In this document: positions 15,701-24,077 of the stretch, one piece after another | Position numbering within the stretch: position 1 is the stretch's first letter | Layout of the letters: the number at the start of each line of letters is the position of its first letter | NCBI GenBank assembly: GCA_001275005.1 | Contig: JWZX01002299.1 | Location: 1-31,932 of the forward strand | Source: Chrysochromulina tobinii | Taxonomy: Eukaryota; Haptophyta; Prymnesiales; Chrysochromulinaceae | Reading direction: 5' to 3' | Length of the DNA: 31,932 bases | Translations under genes and position numbers: made by a program | Notes under the pieces: model-generated | Told to the model about the DNA's origin: nothing | What the model saw: only the letters and a program-made list of their open reading frames with translations | Database searches by the model: none

Positions 15701-18378
15701 TGGCGCGTGCCCAAGGTGTTGAGAGGGCTCTGATGGCGATGGTGGCGATCCAGAACCAGCACAAGGCCGCGGCCGTTGTGCCATCCGAGGCGGCGGCCAT
15801 GGCGACCAGCAAGAGCGCAAGTGCTGCCGTGTGCCTCGCAGAGCTCGAGCTCGCCGCCGCCGAGGCAGCCTGGCGGAAGCAGGCTGTAGACCGGGCGAAG
15901 CCGCTGCTGACGGAGTGGCTGCGGCTCGAAGGAGCCTCGCGCATGCACGCGGAGCTCGAAGCGCAAGAGCGCGAGCGGCTGCGCAGCCTGCTGCTCGCCC
16001 AGCGCGCCCAGGCGTACCGTCGAGTGGGCGAGACGCCCGTGGCCGAGCGCGTAGCGTACAAGCGTGCGGTGCGTGAGCTCGCGGCAGCCGCAGCGGCGCA
16101 GCTCGAGCTCACGAGCGTTAGCTCGATGGTGGTGCAGACGCGCACATACACCGAGGGGTGCGTCACACTCGACGTCCTCGATCGCGCGGAGCCGGCGGTG
16201 GTGGCGGCGCTCACAAACGACCCGGAGGCGCAGAAGGAGATGCTGGGCAGCCTGGCTGCGTTCCTCGGCGAGTTCGATGAGGAGCGACTGTACATGGCCA
16301 GCGCGGAGCGGGTGAGCGTGCTCCTCCGTACGAGTAAGCGTGAGGGGCTCGAGCCGGCTAGTCGACTGGTGATCGGAGTGCGCCTCGAGAAGCTGGGCCA
16401 GATGCCGGCGGCACAGCTGATCTCCGAGGTGATCTCCGCGCACGATCGGCGTGAGCTCGGCCGCCAGATCGGCGTCCCTCACGAGAGTGTGCACACGTTG
16501 AGCACGACGCCGCCCGTCGAGCACCTCACCGAGGCGCCGACGCTGTGGCAACTGCGCGCCGCGGCAGACGCACGCACGGCTGCGGCCGAGGTGGATCTGA
16601 AGCGGCTCGAGGCGGACAAGGTGAGGGCCAAGCCGAGTGCCAAAGCATTCGCGACCGTCGACGGCGCCCTTGCGCGCCTCGAGCAGCTCGGCGCACTGCC
16701 GCTGCTCGGCGTGGCGCTTGAGGCGGACTCGCGCGCGCGGCGTGCACGCGTGGCCGAGTTGTTGGGCGTGGGCAAGGACACGAGCCTTGAGGCACTCTCG
16801 AGCGCGGCCGCGACCGAGGCGGCGCAGGTCGCCTCCCGCCGCGCGGCGCGTCAGGCGTTGGTGGAATCAAGTGCCCGCAGCGCCGCGCTCGAATCGCTAC
16901 ACATGCACACGCTGAGCTCGCCGCGGCCCGCGGGGCCGCCGTGGCAGATGGCGTGCGACCTTGCGTGGAACCTGGGACTACCGGCCTCCAAGGGTGACCA
17001 GTACTGCTTCTACTGCGCGGGGCTCACCCCCCCGGTGCGCGCGACCCACCCGCTGAGTGCGTGCCCTAAGCGTAAGCGAGCAGGTGATCGCGAGTACACC
17101 TCGTTCGCCATGGAGCGCGTGCTGTCGGCGGCGGAGACTCGGCGTCTGCGCCACGAGCATGTGGTCGCGGCAGTCGCGGCGGAGGCGTTCTCCGCCTCGA
17201 CGTCTGCGCGCAAGCAGGCCAAGCAGGACCTCGTCGCCATTGCCGCCGCCGTCAAACTGCTCGTGGACCCTGCCGAGGACACTGCCCTCGCGCCGCCGCC
17301 GCCGCCGCCGCCTCCCGCGAGCGAGAGGCGCCGTATGTGGGAGATGCACATGCGCCGGCGCCAGGGCGACGCGCAGACGGTGATGGGCATGCTTGGGCGA
17401 GCGGCACGGCATTCGCCCAACCCGTGGGCTGAGCTCAAGGCTGTGACGCTGTTCACGCCACACTCGCGCGTGCTGCAGCGGCCGGTGGACGCGGCGTGGC
17501 TGCACGCGGTGGGGCGCTCGGTAGGGCTCGACGTGGGGATCGGTGGCAAGGACCATGTGCTGCTCCCCTTCGTGATCGAGCTCGCGCGCGCGCCTCTGCC
17601 ACCCGGCTGGAGCGCCGTCTCGGGCGATGGAGCCTATTGTCACGCGCATGTATCGACGGGATCAATGGTCGATGGCCATCCGCTCTCGGCGGCGATGGGC
17701 TCGCACATCGCGGGCATCATCTCCCGCGCGCGCCGCACGCAGCGTCTCAAGCCGATGGGCAGCTGGGTACAGATGGCCTCTGAGGACGGGCGCTCGCCTA
17801 TCTTTGTCGATCTCCACAGCGGGACGGTCAGCTACGAGTTCCCCACCGTGCGCGGCATCTCGGCATGCGTGTTGCCGCAGCGTCAGCTCGAGCCGAGCGC
17901 CGAGCGCCTTGCGGCCGCGGCCGAGGCCTGCTGGCGCGACGTACCCGACGCGGACGTTGTGGCGATGGCCAAGTCGGCTCTGTGGGCGGAGGGGGTTGGA
18001 CGGCTCGCGGAGGGAGGTGGACGGCTCGCGCGCGCGCGCCAGCTGTGGCACGCGCCATGCCCGCTCGACACACTCGTGCTCCTCGGGCAATATCTCGGGC
18101 TCGAGGCGTCGTTGCATCCCACTCTCATGTGGCTGGTCGACTGTGCGCTCGCCCTGAAGCTCCCTCTCGGCTGGCAGCGCGTCGAATTGGTGCACGCCCA
18201 AAGTGGCGAGTGTGCGAGAGAGTACTATTGCAACGCGGCGTTTGGACTCGCGCAATGGGAACACCCGCAGCTCAGCTTCCTCACCGGCGTCGCACGTAGG
18301 TTGCGCCGCGCCGTCCAGGGGCGGCCGACAGTGGCCAACGTAATGGCGGCGCCCTCGGAAGCGGTCGACGGAGCATAG
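12742..18378 (+). CDS. Giant IQ-motif and WW-domain protein with CEP164-like WW modules (probable basal-body/ciliary protein)
   Basis: One uninterrupted frame of 1,878 residues. The frame is open back to 12718 without an ATG, so MASTIGREQ at 12742 is taken as the start. Three IQ-like calmodulin-binding helices lie at about 521-540 (AVLQRIWRRRTERR), 564-582 (KLQMSVRARQLRRTF) and 612-635 (AISIQRRTQ...KRHAKL). Long Ala/Glu/Arg-rich stretches up to about 1300 look helical or coiled. A Cys/His cluster (CFYC...H...CPKRK, about 1420-1445) and a poly-Pro run (about 1517-1525) follow. The C-terminus has three WW-like units: LPPGWSAVSGDGAY (about 1618), GSWVQM...FVDLHSGTVSYEFP (about 1670-1703) and LPLGWQRVEL...EYYCNAAFGLAQWEHP (about 1807-1843). 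Two are preceded by a helix (LGQYLGL...LMWLVDCAL) exactly as in the CEP164 N-terminus. CEP164 builds centriole distal appendages; a similar role here is inference. Confidence 0.72.
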   Translation: MASTIGREQRAEELWQLVPTGANTLFIAPDGTSFAPHPPTEQKRQATARKRRPHSARNNSSEQQQRPPRASSARPRPQTARPLPPPPLHYGERPISAFSAQGLLVPSLELLHQQLQELKRRQLRSHGHGRMTDGAITRLPEGQRVLTYRTSGSASPRPSSAAGPRPSSTEPPSEPRAFTTLFDSRNVAHKRALSTQEQIQYFFTGIAGLADRTPLTKREQPAVNEATRKARRQVLYLIEAREAAVELLRELMPTPLDEKHGDRLAHQIFTSRDTAPLFELRERFSALFSMVRALSVAIVDATDCWRRELRRSSSHYRSFPDLELPFIWGEPSRSYAAHMCTDLNFLPAPVLADPLLAEWLGRQLEWVLAHDPNVDGPSSHTSRAELRAFVVLVREACPSTSHLEELVRSLAPAAAKAADATLSAHRHAMLIASPGALTSPETLHRAQTTILVEAARYGLMAPDPTALLRHARHRSRGKQHVWDAAMWRWSAWEALLYGHSGAYTFLLKGLPQALDAFRMHDAAAVLQRIWRRRTERRMFWLVANAEALEKARQASGILLLRNGAASKLQMSVRARQLRRTFQDVSSGLVQRQRKLSARLSAVEAKRQREAEQACAAISIQRRTQVVAAKRHAKLKHQRSKTQGLGSDNLMAQMGGVAILARQLLRYKASRHEMAIVYQNAVLDHYAIAASAATPTPANEGVLTPAAMVRYRQRAKTQQQEAARALLAVAQQADEGVERVQQLRSPGDQPAGSPKGPPPRMPPSDFLAMFTQLEDASFAAAMTHAGLVAEHQAWQDALETGTAAACIGGSPGSSPDASPGGDRLQISSLQLQLEKASASVRTAADMVKQCTAAVVESRGARLETVGIAVYRLDPPSTAPATAAVDSTVASTTKIASPTKAAAAAAAAAAARPKSLRRKCSADVLRGYADALDRMMADGSVPSASETMVGNQLGSFQALQMRRAADELDALEDEARRLEAAKEVAALDLARAQGVERALMAMVAIQNQHKAAAVVPSEAAAMATSKSASAAVCLAELELAAAEAAWRKQAVDRAKPLLTEWLRLEGASRMHAELEAQERERLRSLLLAQRAQAYRRVGETPVAERVAYKRAVRELAAAAAAQLELTSVSSMVVQTRTYTEGCVTLDVLDRAEPAVVAALTNDPEAQKEMLGSLAAFLGEFDEERLYMASAERVSVLLRTSKREGLEPASRLVIGVRLEKLGQMPAAQLISEVISAHDRRELGRQIGVPHESVHTLSTTPPVEHLTEAPTLWQLRAAADARTAAAEVDLKRLEADKVRAKPSAKAFATVDGALARLEQLGALPLLGVALEADSRARRARVAELLGVGKDTSLEALSSAAATEAAQVASRRAARQALVESSARSAALESLHMHTLSSPRPAGPPWQMACDLAWNLGLPASKGDQYCFYCAGLTPPVRATHPLSACPKRKRAGDREYTSFAMERVLSAAETRRLRHEHVVAAVAAEAFSASTSARKQAKQDLVAIAAAVKLLVDPAEDTALAPPPPPPPPASERRRMWEMHMRRRQGDAQTVMGMLGRAARHSPNPWAELKAVTLFTPHSRVLQRPVDAAWLHAVGRSVGLDVGIGGKDHVLLPFVIELARAPLPPGWSAVSGDGAYCHAHVSTGSMVDGHPLSAAMGSHIAGIISRARRTQRLKPMGSWVQMASEDGRSPIFVDLHSGTVSYEFPTVRGISACVLPQRQLEPSAERLAAAAEACWRDVPDADVVAMAKSALWAEGVGRLAEGGGRLARARQLWHAPCPLDTLVLLGQYLGLEASLHPTLMWLVDCALALKLPLGWQRVELVHAQSGECAREYYCNAAFGLAQWEHPQLSFLTGVARRLRRAVQGRPTVANVMAAPSEAVDGA

Positions 18379-18992
18379 TTCGATTCGGGCGGCCGGCGCG
18401 GCCCACTGCAGCCACCTGCGGTGTACATCACGGAGCATTAGGAAGAGCCTGTACCGAGGCCTCCGCCTACGGAGCCTCAGCCTCAGCTTAGTCTCAGCAG
18501 ATCTGGCTGATCGAGGCCTCCGCCAACTCCGGAGCCGAGCCGCTGCCAGAGCCTGCACCAGAGCCGACGCCGTGGCCGGAGCCGACTCTGGAGCTGGAGC
18601 CAGCAGCTAGCCAGCAGCAGCAGCAGCACCCGAGCCGACAGCGGCCGAGTCTGTATGATCGGGAGTACCGAGAGCGCAGAGCGGGTGAAATTGGTACATG
18701 TTAAGTAACCCGCCCCCCCACCCCACACACGGGACGACGCGACGGGGCCTCGGCCATCGCTGAGCGTCGCCTATGTTCCGCCTCCCCCGCACACCTTCTT
18801 CCAGCGGCAGCGCGCTCGCATCGTCGCTCCGACGCCCGATGTCCTCTTTGCGTGTCTGCAATTTCACTTCCGGACAAGATGCTTCCGCCTCCGCTCCTAT
18901 CCGGTTCCCTCTGTCGCTCCCACAGTGGACACCTCGCACACTGCTGTGTGAGAGCTAAACGATGCCACGCGCTGCGTCTGTGCTTTCTACGC
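18379..18992. other. Intergenic region with EP-rich open frame and CAG run
   Basis: This 614-bp gap lies between convergent genes. On the plus strand a frame without ATG (18504-18704) would encode a Glu-Pro repeat (AEPLPEPAPEPTPWPEP), five Gln from a CAG run near 18612, and SLYDREYRERRAGEI. A second coding-looking stretch (about 18772-18951) reads AYVPPPPHTFFQRQRARIVA, continuing with PTPDVLFACLQFHFRTRC. They could be exons of a small unrecognised gene or decayed coding sequence; there is no start codon or family match. CCCCCCCACCCC at about 18714 is a simple run. Confidence 0.3.
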
Positions 18993-20183
18993 TTAAGGCG
19001 GCGTCTCGCAAGACACCTCGGGCGAGTTGATCGTGAGATGTTTCCCCACGAGCATCTGGAAGATCAGCCGCGCCAGCTGCAGGTAATTGTCTTCGAAGGG
19101 GATCATCAATCTGTCGGCGACCTCCTTGATCACCTCGGTTGGCGTGGTGGCCATGATTGTCGGGCAGAACAGGTTGCTCTTCTTAAGGACGTCAGCATAT
19201 TCTTCGAGCTCAATAAGCGCGGCCTTGATCGCGGCCAACTTGATCTTGCCATGTGGGTCGAGTCCGCCGTGCACGATTGGCCCGCCGGTCGAGGGCGTGG
19301 CCGGCGGGAACCCCGATGAGGCCGTTGACGAGAGCGACGGCGACGAGAGCAGCGACACCGAGCTCGACTTGAGCGACTTGAGCGACTTGATCGACTTGAG
19401 CGACTTGATCGACTCGACCGACGTCGAGACCGACGAAGCCGATGTGTCCGTCGAAGCGACCGAAGCGACCGAGAGGCGGCTGTATGGGTTGTTGACAGAG
19501 AGGAGGGAGGGCGCCTTGGCCGACGAAGCCGAAATGTTCGAAGCAAAGTCCATCATCTTGGGCGGGCTCACCGGAATGCGCTTGCCGCGATCCATGGTCT
19601 CCCACTGCTCCTGCATCTTGGGCGGGGGGATGTCGAACACGCTGAGTGATGCGCGTGGTTGCGGCGGCGCAGTGTGCATCGCGCTCGTGGGGTCGAAACC
19701 AAGTGGCGGCTTCTGCTCCACCTTGATACATGTAAGCTCCTTGAGCTTCTTGAGCACCCGCATGCTAGAGCGCAGCCGCGACATCTCTAAAAGCCGCCGC
19801 GTGAAGACGACGATGTTCGACTCCGTCTTCTTGCGTGCGCAGTTCTCCTTGAACGTGTGCAAGACTGCGCGCAGCCTCCCCTCCCGCGTGTAGATGGCGA
19901 ACTTGCGCAGCAGCAACTTGAACTCGCATTTCTCCTTGAACGCGCGCAAGACTGCGCGCAGCCGCCCATGTCGCGTGCAGATGGCGCACTTGAGCTGCAG
20001 CAGCTTGAATTTGTACCGCTTGACCGCCACCTGGATGACCCGCGCCGACGCGTGGATATGATTGACGAAGCTTGCGTTGAAGGCGATGATGGCCAACCTC
20101 TTCTTCTCCGAGTAGGAGGGCAGGTTGCGCGCGATGATCAACGCCGAGCTCCTCGAATCGCCCGCCGACTCGGCGTTGATCAT
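18993..20183 (-). CDS. Unrecognised repeat-containing protein with Ser/Lys-rich central repeats
   Basis: I do not recognise this 396-residue protein. Two near-identical 35-residue basic units stand in tandem at about 57-125 (FKLLQLKCAICTRHGRLRAV, then LRAFKEKC; and FKLLLRKFAIYTREGRLRAV, then LHTFKENC). A third, diverged unit with MRVLKKLKEL follows. They are helical, basic, and could be IQ-like or protein-binding repeats. A Ser-rich middle contains SIKSLKSIKSLKSLKSSS (about 250-270), encoded by a tandem DNA repeat at 19370-19410. The C-terminal 90 residues (ALIELEEYADVLKKSNLFCP to LARLIFQMLVGKHLTIN) look like a folded helical domain. The start ATG lies inside a perfect 21-bp inverted repeat (20128-20189), so the first residues are encoded by a potential hairpin. 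Next in-frame Met is at about residue 140, after the repeats. Confidence 0.65.
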   Translation of the reverse strand: MINAESAGDSRSSALIIARNLPSYSEKKRLAIIAFNASFVNHIHASARVIQVAVKRYKFKLLQLKCAICTRHGRLRAVLRAFKEKCEFKLLLRKFAIYTREGRLRAVLHTFKENCARKKTESNIVVFTRRLLEMSRLRSSMRVLKKLKELTCIKVEQKPPLGFDPTSAMHTAPPQPRASLSVFDIPPPKMQEQWETMDRGKRIPVSPPKMMDFASNISASSAKAPSLLSVNNPYSRLSVASVASTDTSASSVSTSVESIKSLKSIKSLKSLKSSSVSLLSSPSLSSTASSGFPPATPSTGGPIVHGGLDPHGKIKLAAIKAALIELEEYADVLKKSNLFCPTIMATTPTEVIKEVADRLMIPFEDNYLQLARLIFQMLVGKHLTINSPEVSCETPP

Positions 20184-20189
20184 CGCGCG
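20128..20189. repeat. Perfect 21-bp inverted repeat spanning a start codon
   Basis: Positions 20128-20148 are the exact reverse complement of 20169-20189, with a 20-bp spacer. The start codon of the minus-strand gene (20183-20181) lies inside one arm, and an identical ATG-ATC-AAC-GCC-GAG lies in the other arm on the plus strand. In mRNA of either strand it would form a strong GC-rich stem. Confidence 0.85.
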
Positions 20190-20828
20190 ATTTCCGTCCC
20201 GCTCCGTCCCTCGCGGCGTCCCCTTGAGTTTTCACGACGACAGGTTTCTCGATTTCCTTCCACAAATGGAAAAGGTACACTATGCTGACAATACAGAATT
20301 GCATGCTGAACCGGGTCGGTTTGAGGTTGCTAACTGGCGAGCGGAACGAGCCTCCCCATCCCGAATTTTTCGATGCACGATGGGGGTTCATGCGTCGGGT
20401 GATATGATCACCAATTCGATTCAAAAACGATTCGGGTGTGGAGGGCTTGGCCCGTGGGGGCTGTCGCCGAGTGCCTGTGGGGCGCGCGCGGCTCAAAATT
20501 GTTCTTGTCACTTTTGGTGCAATCTCCGATTTTCCGGCACTTTTTTCTCACGAACCTTTCCCAAGCACGACATTCACCACCGATCTCCGCGTCAGATCAT
20601 CATCCACAGCGAACACGAGAACTCACGAGTCGGTCAGATCGCGAGTCGGTCAGATCGTGACCGCCAGGGCCACTCGATCCGCCGCGCGGCGCAACCTGCG
20701 CCATTCACCACGCACTTTTGCTCGTCGCACACGTGTCCGAGCAGCTTTGACCAGCTGCGGCCAGCGTGCCCGAGCCTCGCCGGTATCTCGCCGGTATCTC
20801 GCAGTATCTCACCGGTATCTCACCGGGA
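20184..20828. other. Intergenic region with short tandem repeats before the CFAP69 3' end
   Basis: These 645 bp separate the upstream end of the repeat-protein gene from the 3' end of CFAP69. GAGTCGGTCAGATCG is duplicated at about 20628-20659. CCGGTATCTCG/A is repeated four times at about 20779-20823, immediately next to the CFAP69 stop codon. The plus strand is open for much of the stretch, but its composition is irregular and no domain is visible. Confidence 0.45.
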
Positions 20829-23800
20829 TTAGCTCCTTCCTGAGTCCGTCTGGAAGTCGATGCACAGCTGCCGGAGCTCGATCGCACTCACCTTGCGGCC
20901 CTTGAATTTGTCGAGGGGCTTCACGTTCACGTGAGCGAGGTCGGCGCCGTCCCCGACATCCAGCTGCAACGAGGCGAGGTCGCTCTGCAACTTACCTGTC
21001 GCGGTGAGCCCGATGCCGCTGTGTTTGAGAAACTCGGTCACCAAGCTCGAGTCGATGCCCGCCGACGTGGCGACCGCCATCAGAGCGGGCGGCACGTGCT
21101 GCAGCGTGAAGCCGCTATTCGGGTCCGCGCCCGCCTCGAGCAGCGCCGCACTCGCTGCCTTGAGCACCGCGTCCGCGTACTCGCCCGGCGTGGGCGTGGG
21201 GCCGCGGTACGCCACCTTAGAGGCAGCCACCATGCCTGCGATGCGCGCCTTGGCCTCGATGCGCGCACGGAATAGCGAGGTGGCGCGCTTTGTCTTGGGC
21301 ACGCCGTACATGGGGCCGTCGCGCAGCACGCGCACGCGCTTGAGCGAGGCCGCCTCCTGCGCCTCCTCGGTGGCCAGCATGCCGTCGACGAGCTGCAGCT
21401 GGTTGTCGAGCACCATCTTTGCCTGCGCGGCGGCCTGCTCGAGCTCTGCCTCGAGACGCGCCTTATCCTCGGGCAGCAGATCGAAGCCCTCGGCGGCGAA
21501 CTCGTCCTTAGCGTCCTGCCACGCCTCGGCGGATGCGAAGGACACGTACGCCTTGGCGGCGGTGAGCAGCACCTCCTCGTCGGGTGTGAGCGGCACAGAC
21601 GACTCGAAGGAGAGAGCATTGAGCAGCGCAAAGAGCTTGGCGCGGCAGTCGACCTTCTCGAGCGCTGCCGATGCGACGCCGCTGCCCACGCCCTTGAGAC
21701 GCCCACCCATTGTGAGATTCGTCGAGGTGAGCAGGTGGAGCGAACCCGCGGGCAGCGCGCCACCCGCGAGCGCGCCGCCGCGGGCGTCCTCCGCCATCAT
21801 GAGGGACGCGTTGAGCGCATCGCTGGCGGCGGCGTCCGAGGTGCTGAGCGGGCGCGTCGTCGAGACAAGCTTACCTCCCGCGGTGGACGCGGCGCCGCGC
21901 CGAGCGGACTCCTCTCTCCAAAGCTGCAGGCACAGCTGCACTGCCGACTGGCGCTGAGTCCCATGCCACTCCTGGCACTGCTCGAGCGCCGCCGGGTGCA
22001 CGACGAGGTCCGCCAGGCACGAGAGCAAGTGCGCGCGCGGCGCAAACGGAGCCCCCTCAAGTACGTCGAGCAGCCGCAGCGCGCCATCGCGCTGCAGCAG
22101 CTTGGACACGTTGGCAGCGGAGGGTACGACGGCCGACCAGACGCACTCGATGACCGCGTGCAGCAGACCGGGTTCCGTCGTCGGTCGGATGAGGGGCAGC
22201 AAGCACGCGACTCCGCCTGCATCGCCCAGCCGTTCCTGGTTCGATCCGAGGTCCGTGGCGAGCAGTCCCAGGCACAGGACGGCGGCCTGCATCTGGCCGG
22301 CGGTGAGGCCCGAGGGCACGCGCAGCGAGGCCGTCGTCGCCACGAGCGTCGTCGAGAACGGCGCGAGCGACGTCGGGCTGCCGCAGTAGGCGATGGCGGC
22401 CACTGCCTCCACCAGGGCGCGAACGCACCCCGCATGGCCAGCGGCCGACTGCAAGGGCTTGCACAGGGGTAGCACAGAGATGAGGAACTGGATGGCGGCG
22501 TCGCGCAGCTCGGCAGGCGCCTCGTCGCTCAGGAAGCCGCACAAGAGGGCCGCAAGCCCGGGCGCGTGCTGCGCCGCGATCGCGGGCGTGACCACACACA
22601 GGTTGGTGAGCAGCGCGAGCGAGCGCTTGCGCAGCTCGACGCGTTGCGAATCGGCCCAGTGGGAAGTGGCGATGGCGCAGCCGGCGGGCGCCATGGCGGA
22701 CGGGATCGCGCCCAGGCACGCGAGGAGGCACTCGACGAGCCCAAAGTGCTCGTGGCACGCGACGAGCGGCCCAGCGGGCGCGGCGCGCGGCTTGCACATG
22801 GCGAGCAAGCACTGCAGCGCGATCCCAAGCAACTCGAGCTCGAGGATCGTTGGATGGACGATCTTGGCGGAGTCGTAGCACACGAGCGCAAGCACATCGG
22901 CGTACAGCCCGCCCTGCACGAACGCCATCCGCCCGTTTGGCGTCGCGTTCTTCGCAAGCAGCGTGCACAGCACGAGCACCTCGTTGCGCAGCTCACGGTC
23001 AGTCTCGGAGCCGCCCGGGACGAGCGTGCGTTGATGGAGAGCAGAGAGCGTGGGCATGCCATCGGCAGCGCAGAGCCAGTCAGTCGCGAGCTCGGGCGCG
23101 CTCTCGACCAAATTCCACACGAGCTCCACGCCCACTGCAAGCAGCGGCGAGCCGAGCGGCAGCCTCAGGGGGTCGAGGAGACTGCTCACGTCAGACGACT
23201 GCACGATCGCAAGCGCGCCGTCGCTCGTGCGCGCGACGGCACGCAGCAGGCGGAGCGCGGCCATCAGCGGCCGCTCCCATACGGGCGGGGTGCCCAGGTG
23301 CGAGCCGCTGCGCGCGCTCGGGCGCAGCGGCGCCGCCTGCGCGCTCTCGGCCAGACAGCGGTGCACGGCCCCCACAACGGGCGGCACGGCGCCGGAGGTC
23401 ACCAGCAGCTTCAGAAGCTGCAGCGTTTCGATACGCGGGCCGACGGCGAGCGCCTCGCGCGCGAGCGCCTCGGCCGTCGAGGCGGGTGGCGGAGGCGGCA
23501 CCGCGAGCGAGAGCAGCATCTCGAGCGCCGCGCCCGCGACCAGCGGTCCGCCCTCGAGTCCAAGGCTGGCCCCAGTGCGCATGAGGGTGGCAATCGGCTC
23601 GGCGAAGCGGTGGTGGTCGCTCGAGCGCTGCTTCTGGAAGGGCATGGAGAGCGTCTGGAGCAACTCACACACGATCGAACCGTACGTCGCGTCGAGCCCA
23701 TTGCGCATGTGCTCGACACAGAGCTCGAGCAGGGTGTGTGTGCTCTCGAGGTCGTGCAGGAAGAAGCCGCGCGCGTTGAGCGAGATGATCTTCTTCAGAG

Positions 23801-24077
23801 AGGTGACGTGGCGCTCGTGCATGCCCTGCGTGTGACGCCCCTTCATTAGCGCGATCGTGCGGTCAAAGTCGATGACCGGCGCAACCGGAGCGAAAGCGGG
23901 GTCATCGGCGGCACCCGCCGGCGGCAGCGGCAGCTTGGGCTGCGGGCGCAGCTTGGCGACGCTCTCGTTGAGCGAGCGCAGCGTGGAGTGGCCCGAGTTG
24001 AGGTCGAGCCGCAGGCGCGGCGAGAAGGACGTGTCCGACGCCGACGACGTCTGCGCCAAATGGGCACTGGCCGCCAT
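20829..24077 (-). CDS. CFAP69: CFAP69-like armadillo-repeat flagellar protein
   Basis: The 1,082-residue protein is a helical-repeat (ARM/HEAT-like) solenoid. Features match cilia- and flagella-associated protein 69. A segment near residue 70 (IDFDRTIALMKGRHTQGMHE) is followed by HVTSLKKIISLNARGFFLHD and LESTHTLLELCVEHM. Next come ELVWNLVESAPELATDWL, then ETDRELRNEVLVLCTLLAKN with TPNGRMAFVQGGLYADVLAL, and later an IQF-type helix series ending in RKRSLALLTNLCVVTPAIAA. The C-terminal 250 residues include a charged helical part (AKDEFAAEGFDLLPEDKARL) and an ending specific to this protein. CFAP69 is needed for motile flagella, near the central pair. Length is close to animal CFAP69 (about 940) with an extended C-terminus. 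The ATG at 24077 (MAASAHLAQ) is used because the frame upstream to 24128 has none. It is divergent from the phosphatase gene. Confidence 0.75.
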   Translation of the reverse strand: MAASAHLAQTSSASDTSFSPRLRLDLNSGHSTLRSLNESVAKLRPQPKLPLPPAGAADDPAFAPVAPVIDFDRTIALMKGRHTQGMHERHVTSLKKIISLNARGFFLHDLESTHTLLELCVEHMRNGLDATYGSIVCELLQTLSMPFQKQRSSDHHRFAEPIATLMRTGASLGLEGGPLVAGAALEMLLSLAVPPPPPASTAEALAREALAVGPRIETLQLLKLLVTSGAVPPVVGAVHRCLAESAQAAPLRPSARSGSHLGTPPVWERPLMAALRLLRAVARTSDGALAIVQSSDVSSLLDPLRLPLGSPLLAVGVELVWNLVESAPELATDWLCAADGMPTLSALHQRTLVPGGSETDRELRNEVLVLCTLLAKNATPNGRMAFVQGGLYADVLALVCYDSAKIVHPTILELELLGIALQCLLAMCKPRAAPAGPLVACHEHFGLVECLLACLGAIPSAMAPAGCAIATSHWADSQRVELRKRSLALLTNLCVVTPAIAAQHAPGLAALLCGFLSDEAPAELRDAAIQFLISVLPLCKPLQSAAGHAGCVRALVEAVAAIAYCGSPTSLAPFSTTLVATTASLRVPSGLTAGQMQAAVLCLGLLATDLGSNQERLGDAGGVACLLPLIRPTTEPGLLHAVIECVWSAVVPSAANVSKLLQRDGALRLLDVLEGAPFAPRAHLLSCLADLVVHPAALEQCQEWHGTQRQSAVQLCLQLWREESARRGAASTAGGKLVSTTRPLSTSDAAASDALNASLMMAEDARGGALAGGALPAGSLHLLTSTNLTMGGRLKGVGSGVASAALEKVDCRAKLFALLNALSFESSVPLTPDEEVLLTAAKAYVSFASAEAWQDAKDEFAAEGFDLLPEDKARLEAELEQAAAQAKMVLDNQLQLVDGMLATEEAQEAASLKRVRVLRDGPMYGVPKTKRATSLFRARIEAKARIAGMVAASKVAYRGPTPTPGEYADAVLKAASAALLEAGADPNSGFTLQHVPPALMAVATSAGIDSSLVTEFLKHSGIGLTATGKLQSDLASLQLDVGDGADLAHVNVKPLDKFKGRKVSAIELRQLCIDFQTDSGRS

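Noticed and set aside
15516-16551. Overlapping minus-strand open frames within the giant gene
   Set aside because: Antisense shadows in a GC-rich helical coding region; Ser- or Arg/Leu-rich low complexity.
20125-20832. Plus-strand open frame starting in the inverted repeat
   Set aside because: Its first residues mirror the minus-strand gene because of the palindrome; the rest has no domain and ends in short tandem repeats.
22566-23849. Plus-strand open frame of 427 codons
   Set aside because: Antisense shadow of CFAP69; Arg/Gln/Glu/His-rich with no domain.
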